This document shows, one piece after another, positions 5,799 through 13,430 of a stretch of DNA of 14,152 nt. The position numbers and the translations under genes are program-made. The notes beneath the pieces were generated by a model. It was not told where the DNA came from. It did not search any database and was given only the letters and a program-made list of their open reading frames with translations. The stretch is from an uncultured bacterium. Lineage in GTDB: Bacteria > Pseudomonadota > Gammaproteobacteria > Burkholderiales > Burkholderiaceae_E. Positions within the stretch are counted from its first letter, which is position 1. Each line of letters opens with the position of its first letter. The stretch covers positions 1-14,152 of the forward strand of contig CAIPGD010000546.1 of the NCBI GenBank assembly GCA_903864485.1, written 5' to 3'.

Positions 5799-6994
5799 AA
5801 CCTTATGACTTTCCCGATGCACTCGGGCATTTTGGTCCCTACGGTGGCAGCTTCGTTTCCGAGACCCTGACTCACGCACTGGACGAGTTGCGGGCGGCGT
5901 ATTCCCGCTACAAGGACGATCCCGAGTTTGTTGCAGAGTTTCATCACGAGCTTGCCCACTTTGTAGGCCGTCCCAGTCCGCTGTATCACGCGAAGCGATG
6001 GTCTGAACAACTCGGCGGCGCGCAGATCTTGTTCAAACGCGAAGACCTTAATCACACCGGTGCGCACAAGGTCAACAATACGATCGGGCAGGCTATGCTG
6101 GCACGCCGGATGGGCAAGCCGCGGGTGATTGCCGAGACGGGCGCCGGCCAGCACGGGGTGGCTACAGCCACCATTGCGGCCCGCTATGGCATGCGTTGTG
6201 TCGTCTATATGGGTTCGACGGACGTTGCGCGGCAGGCGGCCAATGTCTACCGGATGAAGCTACTTGGGGCCACTGTCGTGCCAGTCGAAAGCGGCAGCAA
6301 GACACTTAAAGATGCGCTCAACGAGGCGATGCGCGATTGGGTGACCAACGTCGAAGACACTTTCTACATTATCGGCACCGTCGCCGGGCCGCATCCCTAT
6401 CCCATGATGGTGCGTGATTTTCAATCGGTGATTGGGCGTGAGTGTCTGACCCAAATGCCGGAGCGCTTCGGGCGCCAGCCTGATGTGGTGGTCGCTTGCG
6501 TTGGGGGCGGATCGAATGCGATCGGGATCATGCATCCGTATATCGATGTCCCAGGTGTTCGTCTGGTCGGCGTGGAGGCTGCGGGGGAGGGGGTCGAGAC
6601 TGGCCGCCATTCAGCCTCGCTTTCCGCGGGGACGCCGGGCGTTTTGCATGGCAACCGGACCTATCTGCTGCAGGACGAGGATGGCCAGATTCTGGATACG
6701 CATAGCGTGTCGGCCGGACTTGATTACCCCGGGGTCGGCCCTGAGCACTCGTGGCTCAAGGACAGCGGGCGTGCGGAGTACGTCGCTGTGACGGACGCCG
6801 ATGCATTGAAGGCCTTTCATGAATGTTGTCAGATCGAAGGCATCATTCCAGCACTTGAAACGGCGCATGCCATTGCGTACGCTACCCAGTTGGCGCCGAC
6901 GATGCCCAGTGATGCCTTGATCCTGGTCAATCTCTCGGGGCGTGGCGACAAGGACATGCATACCGTTGCCTCGGTATCGGGGATGGCCCTGTGA
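5795..6994 (+). CDS. trpB: Tryptophan synthase beta subunit
   Basis: PLP enzyme joining indole and serine to make tryptophan, working in an alpha2-beta2 complex with TrpA that channels indole. The protein has 399 residues, the usual length. It starts with FGPYGGSFVSETL, has the PLP lysine Lys92 in HTGAHKVNN, the catalytic Glu114 in AETGAGQHGVA, the phosphate-binding CVGGGSNAIG near residue 230, and LSGRGDKDM near the end. The stretch GATVVPVESGSKTLKDALNE is very like Burkholderiales TrpB. It is the standard TrpB1 type, not the TrpB2 group. No ribosome site precedes the ATG; a four-codon ORF links it to trpF. Its stop overlaps the trpA start (GTGA), which helps balanced synthesis of the two subunits. 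Confidence 0.98.
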   Translation: MKPYDFPDALGHFGPYGGSFVSETLTHALDELRAAYSRYKDDPEFVAEFHHELAHFVGRPSPLYHAKRWSEQLGGAQILFKREDLNHTGAHKVNNTIGQAMLARRMGKPRVIAETGAGQHGVATATIAARYGMRCVVYMGSTDVARQAANVYRMKLLGATVVPVESGSKTLKDALNEAMRDWVTNVEDTFYIIGTVAGPHPYPMMVRDFQSVIGRECLTQMPERFGRQPDVVVACVGGGSNAIGIMHPYIDVPGVRLVGVEAAGEGVETGRHSASLSAGTPGVLHGNRTYLLQDEDGQILDTHSVSAGLDYPGVGPEHSWLKDSGRAEYVAVTDADALKAFHECCQIEGIIPALETAHAIAYATQLAPTMPSDALILVNLSGRGDKDMHTVASVSGMAL

Positions 6995-7830
6995 CCGATC
7001 AAACCATTCCCATCTCCGTTCCCAACGCGACCCACCGGATTGCGGAACGCTTTCGTCAGCTGCGTGCGGCTGGTAAGCGGGCGCTGATTCCCTACGCGGT
7101 GGCTGGCCACCCGACGCATGATTCGACCCTTGCGACCATGCATGCGATGGTCGACGGGGGCGCCGATATCATCGAGCTCGGCGTACCGTTTTCAGACCCG
7201 ATGGCCGATGGGCCGGTGATTCAGCGGGCGACCGAGGCCGCTCTGGCCAATGGCACCCGACTGCGCGATGTATTGGCTGCGGTGACGAGCTTTCGGCAGA
7301 CCGATTCGCAGACCCCAGTCGTCTTGATGGGTTATCTGAATCCGATCGAGCGGATGGGTACTCAAGCCTTTGCGCAGGCTGCCGAGGCCGCCGGCGTGGA
7401 TGGTGTCCTAGTGGTTGATCTTCCGCCCGAAGAGGCCGATGAACTCGTCCCAGTCTGGCGGGCGCACGGCATTGACCCGATTTTTTTGCTCGCCCCCACA
7501 TCAACGCCCGATCGAATCGCTGCGGTTGCGAAAGCGGCTTCGGGCTATGTGTATTACGTGTCCCTGAATGGTGTAACTGGGGCTGCTTTGATAGATCTCG
7601 ATGCGGTCCTTGCTCGAGTGGAACAGATTCAGGCCGTCACCGGTTTGCCGGTGGGGGTTGGTTTCGGGATTCGAGATGCGGCAACGGCCAAGGCGATTGC
7701 CGCCCGCGCCGATGCGATCGTTATTGGATCTAAGTTAATTCAAATCATTGAAGACGGTCCGGTGGCGCACGCACCGGCTCGGGTGACGCAGTTCCTGAGC
7801 ACGATTCGCCAGGCCATCGACACGCATTGA
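6991..7830 (+). CDS. trpA: Tryptophan synthase alpha subunit
   Basis: Cleaves indole-3-glycerol phosphate to indole, which passes to TrpB. The 279-residue protein is a TIM barrel of normal length. Catalytic Glu62 and Asp73 lie in IELGVPFSDPMADGPVIQ; LMGYLNPIERMG, DLPPEEA, FLLAPTST, YYVSLNGVTG and GVGFGIRDA follow in family order. The start is GTG, overlapping the trpB stop by four bases, a coupling arrangement shared by many trp operons. One difference from relatives is PYAVAGHP near residues 34-41, where most TrpA proteins have an aspartate (GDP) in place of His40; the catalytic residues are intact, so I expect an active enzyme. The stop lies ten bases before accD, which has its own ribosome site GGAG at 7831-7834. 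Confidence 0.97.
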   Translation: MTDQTIPISVPNATHRIAERFRQLRAAGKRALIPYAVAGHPTHDSTLATMHAMVDGGADIIELGVPFSDPMADGPVIQRATEAALANGTRLRDVLAAVTSFRQTDSQTPVVLMGYLNPIERMGTQAFAQAAEAAGVDGVLVVDLPPEEADELVPVWRAHGIDPIFLLAPTSTPDRIAAVAKAASGYVYYVSLNGVTGAALIDLDAVLARVEQIQAVTGLPVGVGFGIRDAATAKAIAARADAIVIGSKLIQIIEDGPVAHAPARVTQFLSTIRQAIDTH

Positions 7831-7840
7831 GGAGTCCGCG

Positions 7841-8716
7841 ATGAGTTGGATCGAAAAGCTTTTACCTCCCCGAATCAATCGTGCACCTGTTGATGGGCAT
7901 CGGCGGTCCGTGCCGGAAGGGCTATGGATCAAGTGCCCATCTTGCGACGCGACTCTTTACCGGACCGACCTCGAAGCCAACCAGTCGGTTTGTCCCAAGT
8001 GCAGTCACCATTTGCGGATCTCGGCGCGGGCGCGCCTCGATGGACTGCTGGATGCCGAGGGACGTTTCGAGATCGGCCAGGAAGTGGTCCCAGTCGATGC
8101 TTTGAAATTTCGCGATAGTCGTAAATATCCGGATCGTCTTCAGGAAGCGATGGAAGAGACCGGAGAAACCGACGCGCTCGTCGTCATGGGGGGGGCGGTG
8201 CATACTATCCCGCTGGTGGCCGCAGCATTCGAATTCGCGTTCATGGGCGGTTCGATGGGATCGGTGGTTGGTGAACGTTTCGTGCGCGGGGTCCATGCCG
8301 CAATTGATCAAAAAACACCGTTTATTTCAATCTCAGCCAGCGGTGGTGCACGGATGCAGGAAGGTCTGCTTTCGCTCATGCAGATGAGCAAGACCACCGC
8401 CGCGCTGGCCCAGTTGGCCGAAGCAAAACTGCCATATATCTCGGTGTTGACCGATCCCACAATGGGCGGCGTTTCCGCAAGTTTTTGCTTTCTGGGCGAT
8501 GTGGTGCTGGCGGAACCGAAGGCATTGATTGGTTTTGCCGGCCCGCGGGTGATCGAGCAGACCGTTCGTGAAAAGCTGCCCGAGGGCTTCCAGCGGGCCG
8601 AATTCCTCTTGGAGAAAGGGGCCGTCGACGCCATCGTTGATCGTCGTGAGATGCGCGAGGAAATCGCGCGTTTGCTCGCGCTCCTGATGCGCCAACCCAG
8701 CGACGCCGTTGTCTGA
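7841..8716 (+). CDS. accD: Acetyl-CoA carboxylase carboxyltransferase beta subunit
   Basis: Beta subunit of the carboxyltransferase that moves CO2 from biotin to acetyl-CoA, forming malonyl-CoA for fatty acid synthesis; it works with AccA, encoded elsewhere. The 291-residue protein begins MSWIEKLLPP and has the N-terminal zinc ribbon with Cys32, Cys35, Cys51 and Cys54 (CPSC and CPKC). The crotonase-like domain shows the oxyanion-hole glycines in SASGGARMQEG (about 165-175) and TDPTMGGVSASF (about 204-215), then IGFAGPRVIEQTV. GGAG six bases upstream fits the ATG. In some Burkholderia a DNA methyltransferase gene separates trpA and accD; here they are only ten bases apart. The last eight bases overlap the folC start. 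Confidence 0.98.
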   Translation: MSWIEKLLPPRINRAPVDGHRRSVPEGLWIKCPSCDATLYRTDLEANQSVCPKCSHHLRISARARLDGLLDAEGRFEIGQEVVPVDALKFRDSRKYPDRLQEAMEETGETDALVVMGGAVHTIPLVAAAFEFAFMGGSMGSVVGERFVRGVHAAIDQKTPFISISASGGARMQEGLLSLMQMSKTTAALAQLAEAKLPYISVLTDPTMGGVSASFCFLGDVVLAEPKALIGFAGPRVIEQTVREKLPEGFQRAEFLLEKGAVDAIVDRREMREEIARLLALLMRQPSDAVV

Positions 8717-10103
8717 TTCAACCCTCTCGGCTGCGTCCGAGTCTGCATTTAAGTCCTGGCTGCAGCGCCTCGAAGCGCTCGATCCGACTCGGATCCGACT
8801 CGGCCTCGAGCGCGTTGCCGCGGTCGCAGAGACCTTGGGACTTGGGCGGCCAGCGCCGACCGTGATTATCGTTGCCGGCACCAACGGAAAGGGCTCGACC
8901 TGCGCCATGCTCGAGGCGATCCTTCGCGCTGCCGGGTTCCGCACGGGGCTCTACACCAGTCCCCATCTGCTGCGTTTTGAGGAGCGCGCCCGGATCAATG
9001 GCGTCTCGGTGTCGCCAGAGTCCTTCGTTGAGCAATTCGAAGCAGTCGATGCCGCAGCGCTCGCCACACAGGACGGCGCGAACGTTGCCACCAACGGCGC
9101 CATCAACGGTGCCACCAACGGCGCCACCAACGGCGCCATCAACGGTGCCATCAACAGTGGCACTGCGCTGACCTACTTTGAATTCACGACCCTTGCGATT
9201 TTGCGGCTCTTTGAGCAGACCGAACTCGATGTGGCAATTCTCGAGGTGGGTCTTGGAGGCCGTTTAGATGCGGTCAACTGGGTCGACGCAGATTGTGCGA
9301 TCGTGACTTGCGTTGATATTGATCATGCGGCGCTTCTTGGGCCAGATCGAGAGTCGATTGGATTCGAAAAGGCCGCTGTTTTTCGTAGCGGGCGGCCGGC
9401 GATCGTGGCGGATCCGGTTCCGCCAAAGTCCGTGATTGACTATGCGCGTCAGATCGGTGCCGATCTCTGGCAGTTCGGCCAGGACTTTAACTATGCCGGC
9501 GATCGTCAGCAGTGGGGCTATGGTGGGCGGGTCTTGCGGCGTAATAGCCTTGCTTATCCGGCGCTGCGCGGTGCCAATCAGTTAATCAATGCGTCGGCAG
9601 CTCTGGCCGCCCTCGAATCACTGCGCGATCGCTTGCCGGTTCCGGTTCAGGCCATCCGTGAGGGCCTGGCCTGTGTTGAACTGCCCGGGCGATTCCAGGT
9701 GCTGCCCGGGCGTCCAACGGTCGTGCTTGACGTTGGCCATAACCCGCATGCGGCGGCACATCTGGCGGCCAATCTCGACCAGATGGGATACCACCCGTTC
9801 ACCTGGGCTGTGTTTGGGATGTTGAAGGACAAGGACGTCGATGGCGTGATCCGCGCTTTGGCGAGCCGGGTCGATCACTGGATACCCGTCGACCTTCCGG
9901 GGCCCCGAGGTGCCAGTGCGGAATGGTTGACCGCGCGCCTCCAAGCGGTGGGCGTCAGTGCCGGTTCCGATCGAAGTATCGAAGCTCAACCCAGTCCGCG
10001 TGAGGGGTTGAGCGCGGCCCGACTGCGGGCAGGACCGGATGATAGAATTCTTGTCTTGGGGTCGTTCCTAACGGTTGCAGACGTTATTTCGGATCGGCCC
10101 TAG
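8709..10103 (+). CDS. folC: Dihydrofolate synthase / folylpolyglutamate synthase
   Basis: Mur-ligase-like ATPase that adds glutamate to dihydropteroate and to folates. The 464-residue protein has the P-loop GTNGKGST at 57-64, TSPHLLRFEERARING near 83-98, LTYFEFTTLA at 154-163, EVGLGGRLDAVN near 179-190, the probable carbamylated lysine Lys221 in FEKAAVFR, and the C-terminal DVGHNPHAAAHLA and GPRGASAEWL. The start is taken as TTG at 8709, within the accD end, because it gives the usual N-terminal extension and no ATG or GTG lies close by; no ribosome site is clear, so initiation probably depends on accD translation. Compared with E. coli FolC, a loop before LTYFE is enlarged by a six-unit ATNG/AING repeat (residues 127-150), leaving catalytic motifs intact. 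Confidence 0.94.
   Translation: MSDSTLSAASESAFKSWLQRLEALDPTRIRLGLERVAAVAETLGLGRPAPTVIIVAGTNGKGSTCAMLEAILRAAGFRTGLYTSPHLLRFEERARINGVSVSPESFVEQFEAVDAAALATQDGANVATNGAINGATNGATNGAINGAINSGTALTYFEFTTLAILRLFEQTELDVAILEVGLGGRLDAVNWVDADCAIVTCVDIDHAALLGPDRESIGFEKAAVFRSGRPAIVADPVPPKSVIDYARQIGADLWQFGQDFNYAGDRQQWGYGGRVLRRNSLAYPALRGANQLINASAALAALESLRDRLPVPVQAIREGLACVELPGRFQVLPGRPTVVLDVGHNPHAAAHLAANLDQMGYHPFTWAVFGMLKDKDVDGVIRALASRVDHWIPVDLPGPRGASAEWLTARLQAVGVSAGSDRSIEAQPSPREGLSAARLRAGPDDRILVLGSFLTVADVISDRP
9087..9158 (+). repeat. Six-copy 12-bp in-frame minisatellite in folC
   Basis: Six consecutive 12-base units of the form GCC-AYC-AAC-GGY encode ATNG, AING, ATNG, ATNG, AING, AINS. Units differ at only a few positions; three are identical (9087, 9111 and 9123). 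The repeat falls in a surface loop where E. coli FolC has only a few residues. Confidence 0.95.
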
Positions 10104-10133
10104 CATCCCGTTCCCAGGTCTTGAACCCGAGTA

Positions 10134-11252
10134 ATGTCCGAACGTAAGACCCCTGTTGGAGAGGCTGAAGACCCCGGGTTGCTTCAAAAGAAGCGCGCGC
10201 GCCGCCGTCTGATCGGGGCGGTGACATTCGCTGTGGTGACTTCCCTGATCCTGTCGTTCGCACTGGATCAAGAGCCGAGACCACTGCGGGAAGACCTTGT
10301 GCTGAAAATGCCTGCGCGTGAAACCGGTGACTCCAGGACGGTTAGCGGCTCAAGCGACCGGGAGGCCGCGCTCGCCCCACCGCCCGATGATGGCCCCGAA
10401 CCGGCCGGGGTCGCTCGCCCGTCAAAGGGAGATTCCCGTCCGTCGCAAAGCACTGTGTCGCAGGCAGCGTCTTTGCCGCCGGCAGTCGCCGCGCCACCCA
10501 CTGCCACTCCTCCTGTTGTTACGCCTCCCGCTGTGACCCCTCCTGCCATGGCTGCAATTGCTGGCGGGCCATCTGCGCAGGGCAACTCCAACGCGGGCGC
10601 TGTGATCGACTCCAGCGTTAATCCACCGCAGGTGATCACGCCGCCAAGTTCCACTTTGCCCTCCGTATTTGCCCCGTTTCCAGATGCCCCCCCGCCACCG
10701 CCCGTGAAGAGCGGGAAGGTCGAACCCAAGGCTGAATCGAAGCCCGAGCCCAAGCCTAAGCCAGAGCCGAAGGCGGAAAAAAAGCCCGAATCGAAGCCTG
10801 AGAAGAGGCCCGAACCGAAGCCCGAGAAAAAACCTGAGCCTAAGCCAGAAAAGAGGCCAGAGCCTAAGCCAGAATCGAAGCGTGAAACCGGTGCGGCGTC
10901 TGGTTCCGGATCGGGTAATGATGCCGACGGAGATGATGCGATCGCACGGATTGCAAAGTCGCGAGCGGCGCAGGAAAGCGGTACTGGCCGATCCGCCCCG
11001 TCGGGTGCGCCTGCGAAGTCAGGGCCGTATCGACTCCAGGTCGGTGCATTCAGCTCAGCGTCGTCGGCCGAATCGGCGATTGCAAAGCTCAAAGCCGCCG
11101 GGTTTTCTGCGTCGCGAGAAACCGTTCGAGGTTCTGGGGGGACGGAACTCATTCGCGTTCGGACTGGGGCGTATCCCGATCGCGCGGCTGCTCAACGAGC
11201 CCACGATGCGCTGCAGGCGCGGGGGGTGAGTACGACGGTGATCGCGCCTTGA
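10134..11252 (+). CDS. dedD: DedD-like SPOR-domain cell division protein
   Basis: A single-pass inner-membrane protein with a periplasmic SPOR domain, the module that binds glycan strands stripped of stem peptides at the division septum. Of its 372 residues, 1-24 are cytoplasmic and basic at the end (KKRARRR), about 25-43 form the membrane helix (LIGAVTFAVVTSLILSFAL), and DQEPRPL follows as in DedD. A long Pro/Ala/Ser-rich linker and a Lys-Pro-Glu repeat (196-250) reach the SPOR domain at about 297-372, which starts YRLQVGAFSSASSAESAIAKL and contains RVRTGAYPDRAAAQRA. It lies between folC and cvpA, the place of dedD in many proteobacteria. Start ATG is 30 bases after folC without a strong ribosome site. 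Function is inferred from domain and position; identity with E. coli DedD beyond these regions is low complexity. Confidence 0.87.
   Translation: MSERKTPVGEAEDPGLLQKKRARRRLIGAVTFAVVTSLILSFALDQEPRPLREDLVLKMPARETGDSRTVSGSSDREAALAPPPDDGPEPAGVARPSKGDSRPSQSTVSQAASLPPAVAAPPTATPPVVTPPAVTPPAMAAIAGGPSAQGNSNAGAVIDSSVNPPQVITPPSSTLPSVFAPFPDAPPPPPVKSGKVEPKAESKPEPKPKPEPKAEKKPESKPEKRPEPKPEKKPEPKPEKRPEPKPESKRETGAASGSGSGNDADGDDAIARIAKSRAAQESGTGRSAPSGAPAKSGPYRLQVGAFSSASSAESAIAKLKAAGFSASRETVRGSGGTELIRVRTGAYPDRAAAQRAHDALQARGVSTTVIAP
10719..10883 (+). repeat. Lys-Pro-Glu-rich repeat in the SPOR protein
   Basis: Degenerate repeat encoding alternating KPE, KPEPKPEK and RPEPKPE units (residues 196-250). It should form an extended, highly charged linker across the periplasm or along peptidoglycan. 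The DNA units are imperfect (AAGCC, GAGCC, GAAAA variants). Confidence 0.85.
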
Positions 11253-11259
11253 TCGAACG

Positions 11260-11805
11260 ATGATCGATCTGAGCCAGTTCACTGCCTGGGATTGGCTGGT
11301 CGTGCTGATCGCCATGACCTCCGTCATTTTTGGCTTTTGGCGCGGGCTCGTGCGCACCGCGGCTGGATTGCTGGCGTGGGTCGGCGCATTCTTTTTGGCG
11401 CCATTGGGTGTCACGGTGCTTGCACCTGTTTTTGGGGGCGTGCCCTCCTGGGTTTTGCTGGCGCTGGGTTTTCTGCTCGGGTTTGTCGTGATCCAGTTGG
11501 GCGGAGCTTTGCTGGCGCGCTTGGTTCAGGGGGTGGGGCTTGGCGGGGTAGACCGCTTGCTCGGTGCGGTTCTGGGCCTGGCGCGCGCCTTGGCGATTGC
11601 GGCCTTGCTGGCCACTGCTGGCGTTGCATTGGGACTTGATCGCTCGCCTTCCTGGCAGGACGCGCGCTGCAGGCCCTTACTCGAAGAGCTGATTGATCTC
11701 GTTTACGGTCGCTTAGGTGACAGGCTCCCTCGTCGATCTCCGGAGCCACGTCCTGTCTCTAATTCGACGGATGCCGATCGTGACGGCATGATGACGATCC
11801 GTTGA
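11260..11805 (+). CDS. cvpA: CvpA family inner-membrane protein
   Basis: CvpA is a small polytopic membrane protein known in E. coli for colicin V production and sitting upstream of purF. Its molecular function is still poorly defined. The 181-residue protein has four likely membrane helices at about 8-26, 32-56, 64-85 and 103-126. Family features include FGFWRGLVRTAAGLLAW near 24-40 and the GGVDRLLGAVLGLARAL segment at 95-111 leading into helix 4. The C-terminal 50 residues are polar and end with a non-conserved tail. The start ATG is seven bases after the SPOR gene stop. The pair dedD-cvpA followed by purF is conserved, which supports the call. A 65-base gap separates it from purF. Confidence 0.93.
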   Translation: MIDLSQFTAWDWLVVLIAMTSVIFGFWRGLVRTAAGLLAWVGAFFLAPLGVTVLAPVFGGVPSWVLLALGFLLGFVVIQLGGALLARLVQGVGLGGVDRLLGAVLGLARALAIAALLATAGVALGLDRSPSWQDARCRPLLEELIDLVYGRLGDRLPRRSPEPRPVSNSTDADRDGMMTIR

Positions 11806-11824
11806 ATCCACACGGTTTCGATTG

Positions 11825-11844
11825 TTGCGCATGGTTGCGCATGG
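11825..11844 (+). repeat. Two tandem 10-bp direct repeats upstream of purF
   Basis: TTGCGCATGG occurs twice in a row, followed by a partial third copy (TTGTGA). Each unit contains the palindrome TGCGCA, so two such centres lie exactly ten bases, about one helical turn, apart. This is in the cvpA-purF gap, 27-46 bases before the purF start. A regulatory site is possible; the repeat does not resemble the E. coli PurR box. Confidence 0.6.
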
Positions 11845-11870
11845 TTGTGAATACTTAGGACTGACTCTTC

Positions 11871-13403
11871 ATGTGCGGCATCCTCGGCATCGTTGCCAAG
11901 ACTCCAGTCAATCAGCTGCTGTATGACGGTTTGTTGCTGCTCCAGCACCGTGGCCAGGATGCGGCTGGCATCGCAACGTCGCAGGGACATTCGTTTTATA
12001 TGCATAAGGCGAACGGCCTTGTGCGCGATGTTTTTCGCACCCGCAATATGCGTTCATTGCCTGGAATGACCGGCATCGCCCATGTGCGCTACCCGACGGC
12101 AGGCAACGCCTCAAACTCTGAAGAAGCGCAACCGTTTTATGTCAACGCACCGTTTGGGTTGCTGCTGGCTCATAACGGCAACCTGATTAATGGTGCTGAA
12201 CTCAAGCAGGAGATGTTTCTGCGTGATCGTCGGCACGTCAATACAGACAGCGATTCGGAAGTCCTGCTAAACGTACTTGCGCATGAGTTACAGGCGTCCA
12301 GTCAGGCCGTCACCCCCGATCCCGAGACCGTGTTTGGCGCCGTTGAACGCCTCCACCAGCGGGTCCGCGGCGCCTACGCCTGCGTCGTACAGATCGCTGG
12401 GCTTGGTTTGCTCGCCTTTCGCGATCCTTTTGGGATTCGTCCGCTCTGTTACGGCACTGCCGAGACGGCAGCCGGGACCGACTATCTTGTGGCCAGTGAA
12501 TCCGCGGCACTCGAAGGCCTGGGGTTCCGTTTGGAGCGCGACATTGCGCCCGGCGAAGCCATTCTGATTGATCTCGATGGCCGTTTGCACTCCCGTATGT
12601 GCGCTGCAAAAGCCGTCCTAAATCCTTGTATTTTTGAGTATGTTTACTTTGCCCGTCCAGATTCGATGATTGACGGTGCGTCCGTGTATGCCACCCGGCT
12701 GAAGATGGGGGAGTACCTGGCGCGCCGGGTTGAGAACGAGCTTCGGCTCGGTGACATTGATGTGGTGATGCCGATCCCCGAAACCTCGCGGCCCGCCGCG
12801 ATGCAACTCGCAATGAAGCTGGGCATCGACTATCGTGAAGGTTTTTTGAAGAATCGCTATGTCGGGCGCACGTTCATCATGCCGGGGCAGTTCACCCGCA
12901 AGAAAAGTGTTCGGCAGAAGTTGAACGCGATGAGTGTCGAGTTTCGCGGCAAGAATGTGCTTCTGGTCGATGATTCGATCGTGCGCGGGACGACCTCGCA
13001 GGAGATTGTCCAGATGGCTCGTGATGCCGGCGCCAATCGGGTCTATTTTGCCTCGGCAGCACCTCCGGTCCGCTTTCCCAATGTGTATGGCATTGATATG
13101 CCTACCCGCGATGAGTTGATCGCGCATGATCGCGACCAGGACGGCGTGCGTCGTGCGATTGGTGCCGACGCCCTTGTTTACCAGAGCGTCGCCGATCTCG
13201 CCAAGTCGGTGCAGGAGATCAATCCCCAAATCGAGCGATTTGATTCCAGTTGTTTTGACGGGATCTATGTGACCGGTGATGTCAGCACAAGTTATCTTGA
13301 TCGTATTGAGACCCACCGCCAGGCACACAGTGCGGGTCGTTCAGGTCAGGATGACGAGTCCGATCGTGGGCGCCTTGACCTGCAAGCACCCGCCGAGGCT
13401 TAA
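11871..13403 (+). CDS. purF: Amidophosphoribosyltransferase
   Basis: First committed enzyme of purine synthesis: glutamine plus PRPP gives phosphoribosylamine. The 510-residue protein starts MCGILGIV, so after Met removal Cys2 becomes the N-terminal nucleophile of the glutaminase domain, with no propeptide, as in E. coli PurF. Glutaminase motifs are LQHRGQDAAGIA, HVRYPTAGNA and HNGNL (101-105). The synthase domain has IPETSRPAA at about 302-310 and the PRPP loop VLLVDDSIVRGTT at 364-376. YVYFARPDS is also diagnostic. A weak ribosome site, AGGA at 11857-11860, lies ten bases before the ATG. The C-terminal 30 residues (rich in Gln, Asp and Arg) are probably non-conserved. Promoter sequences of its own may lie in the upstream 65-base gap. 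Confidence 0.98.
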   Translation: MCGILGIVAKTPVNQLLYDGLLLLQHRGQDAAGIATSQGHSFYMHKANGLVRDVFRTRNMRSLPGMTGIAHVRYPTAGNASNSEEAQPFYVNAPFGLLLAHNGNLINGAELKQEMFLRDRRHVNTDSDSEVLLNVLAHELQASSQAVTPDPETVFGAVERLHQRVRGAYACVVQIAGLGLLAFRDPFGIRPLCYGTAETAAGTDYLVASESAALEGLGFRLERDIAPGEAILIDLDGRLHSRMCAAKAVLNPCIFEYVYFARPDSMIDGASVYATRLKMGEYLARRVENELRLGDIDVVMPIPETSRPAAMQLAMKLGIDYREGFLKNRYVGRTFIMPGQFTRKKSVRQKLNAMSVEFRGKNVLLVDDSIVRGTTSQEIVQMARDAGANRVYFASAAPPVRFPNVYGIDMPTRDELIAHDRDQDGVRRAIGADALVYQSVADLAKSVQEINPQIERFDSSCFDGIYVTGDVSTSYLDRIETHRQAHSAGRSGQDDESDRGRLDLQAPAEA

Positions 13404-13430
13404 ATGATCATGGCAAGGAAGACCGTATGA
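13404..13430 (+). other. Eight-codon mini-ORF linking purF and metZ
   Basis: An ATG directly after the purF stop (TAAATG) opens an ORF MIMARKTV whose TGA overlaps the metZ ATG (ATGA at 13427-13430). It contains the metZ ribosome site AAGGA (13415-13419). The layout parallels the trpF-trpB junction, but here metZ can initiate independently, so the mini-ORF may mean nothing. Confidence 0.2.

Noticed and set aside
10268..11152. Long open frame of 294 codons on the minus strand opposite the SPOR gene
   Set aside because: Its Gly/Ala/Ser-rich product mirrors the Pro/Lys/Glu repeats and GC bias of the real gene. No ribosome site or recognisable domain; the plus-strand frame has a clear membrane helix and SPOR domain.
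11825..11857. Sigma-70 promoter made of TTGCGC and AATACT before purF
   Set aside because: TTGCGC matches only three of six positions and the spacing of 19 is long; too weak to list as a promoter.
12618..13328. Minus-strand open frame opposite purF
   Set aside because: Antisense shadow of codon bias in a conserved gene; no motif or start context.
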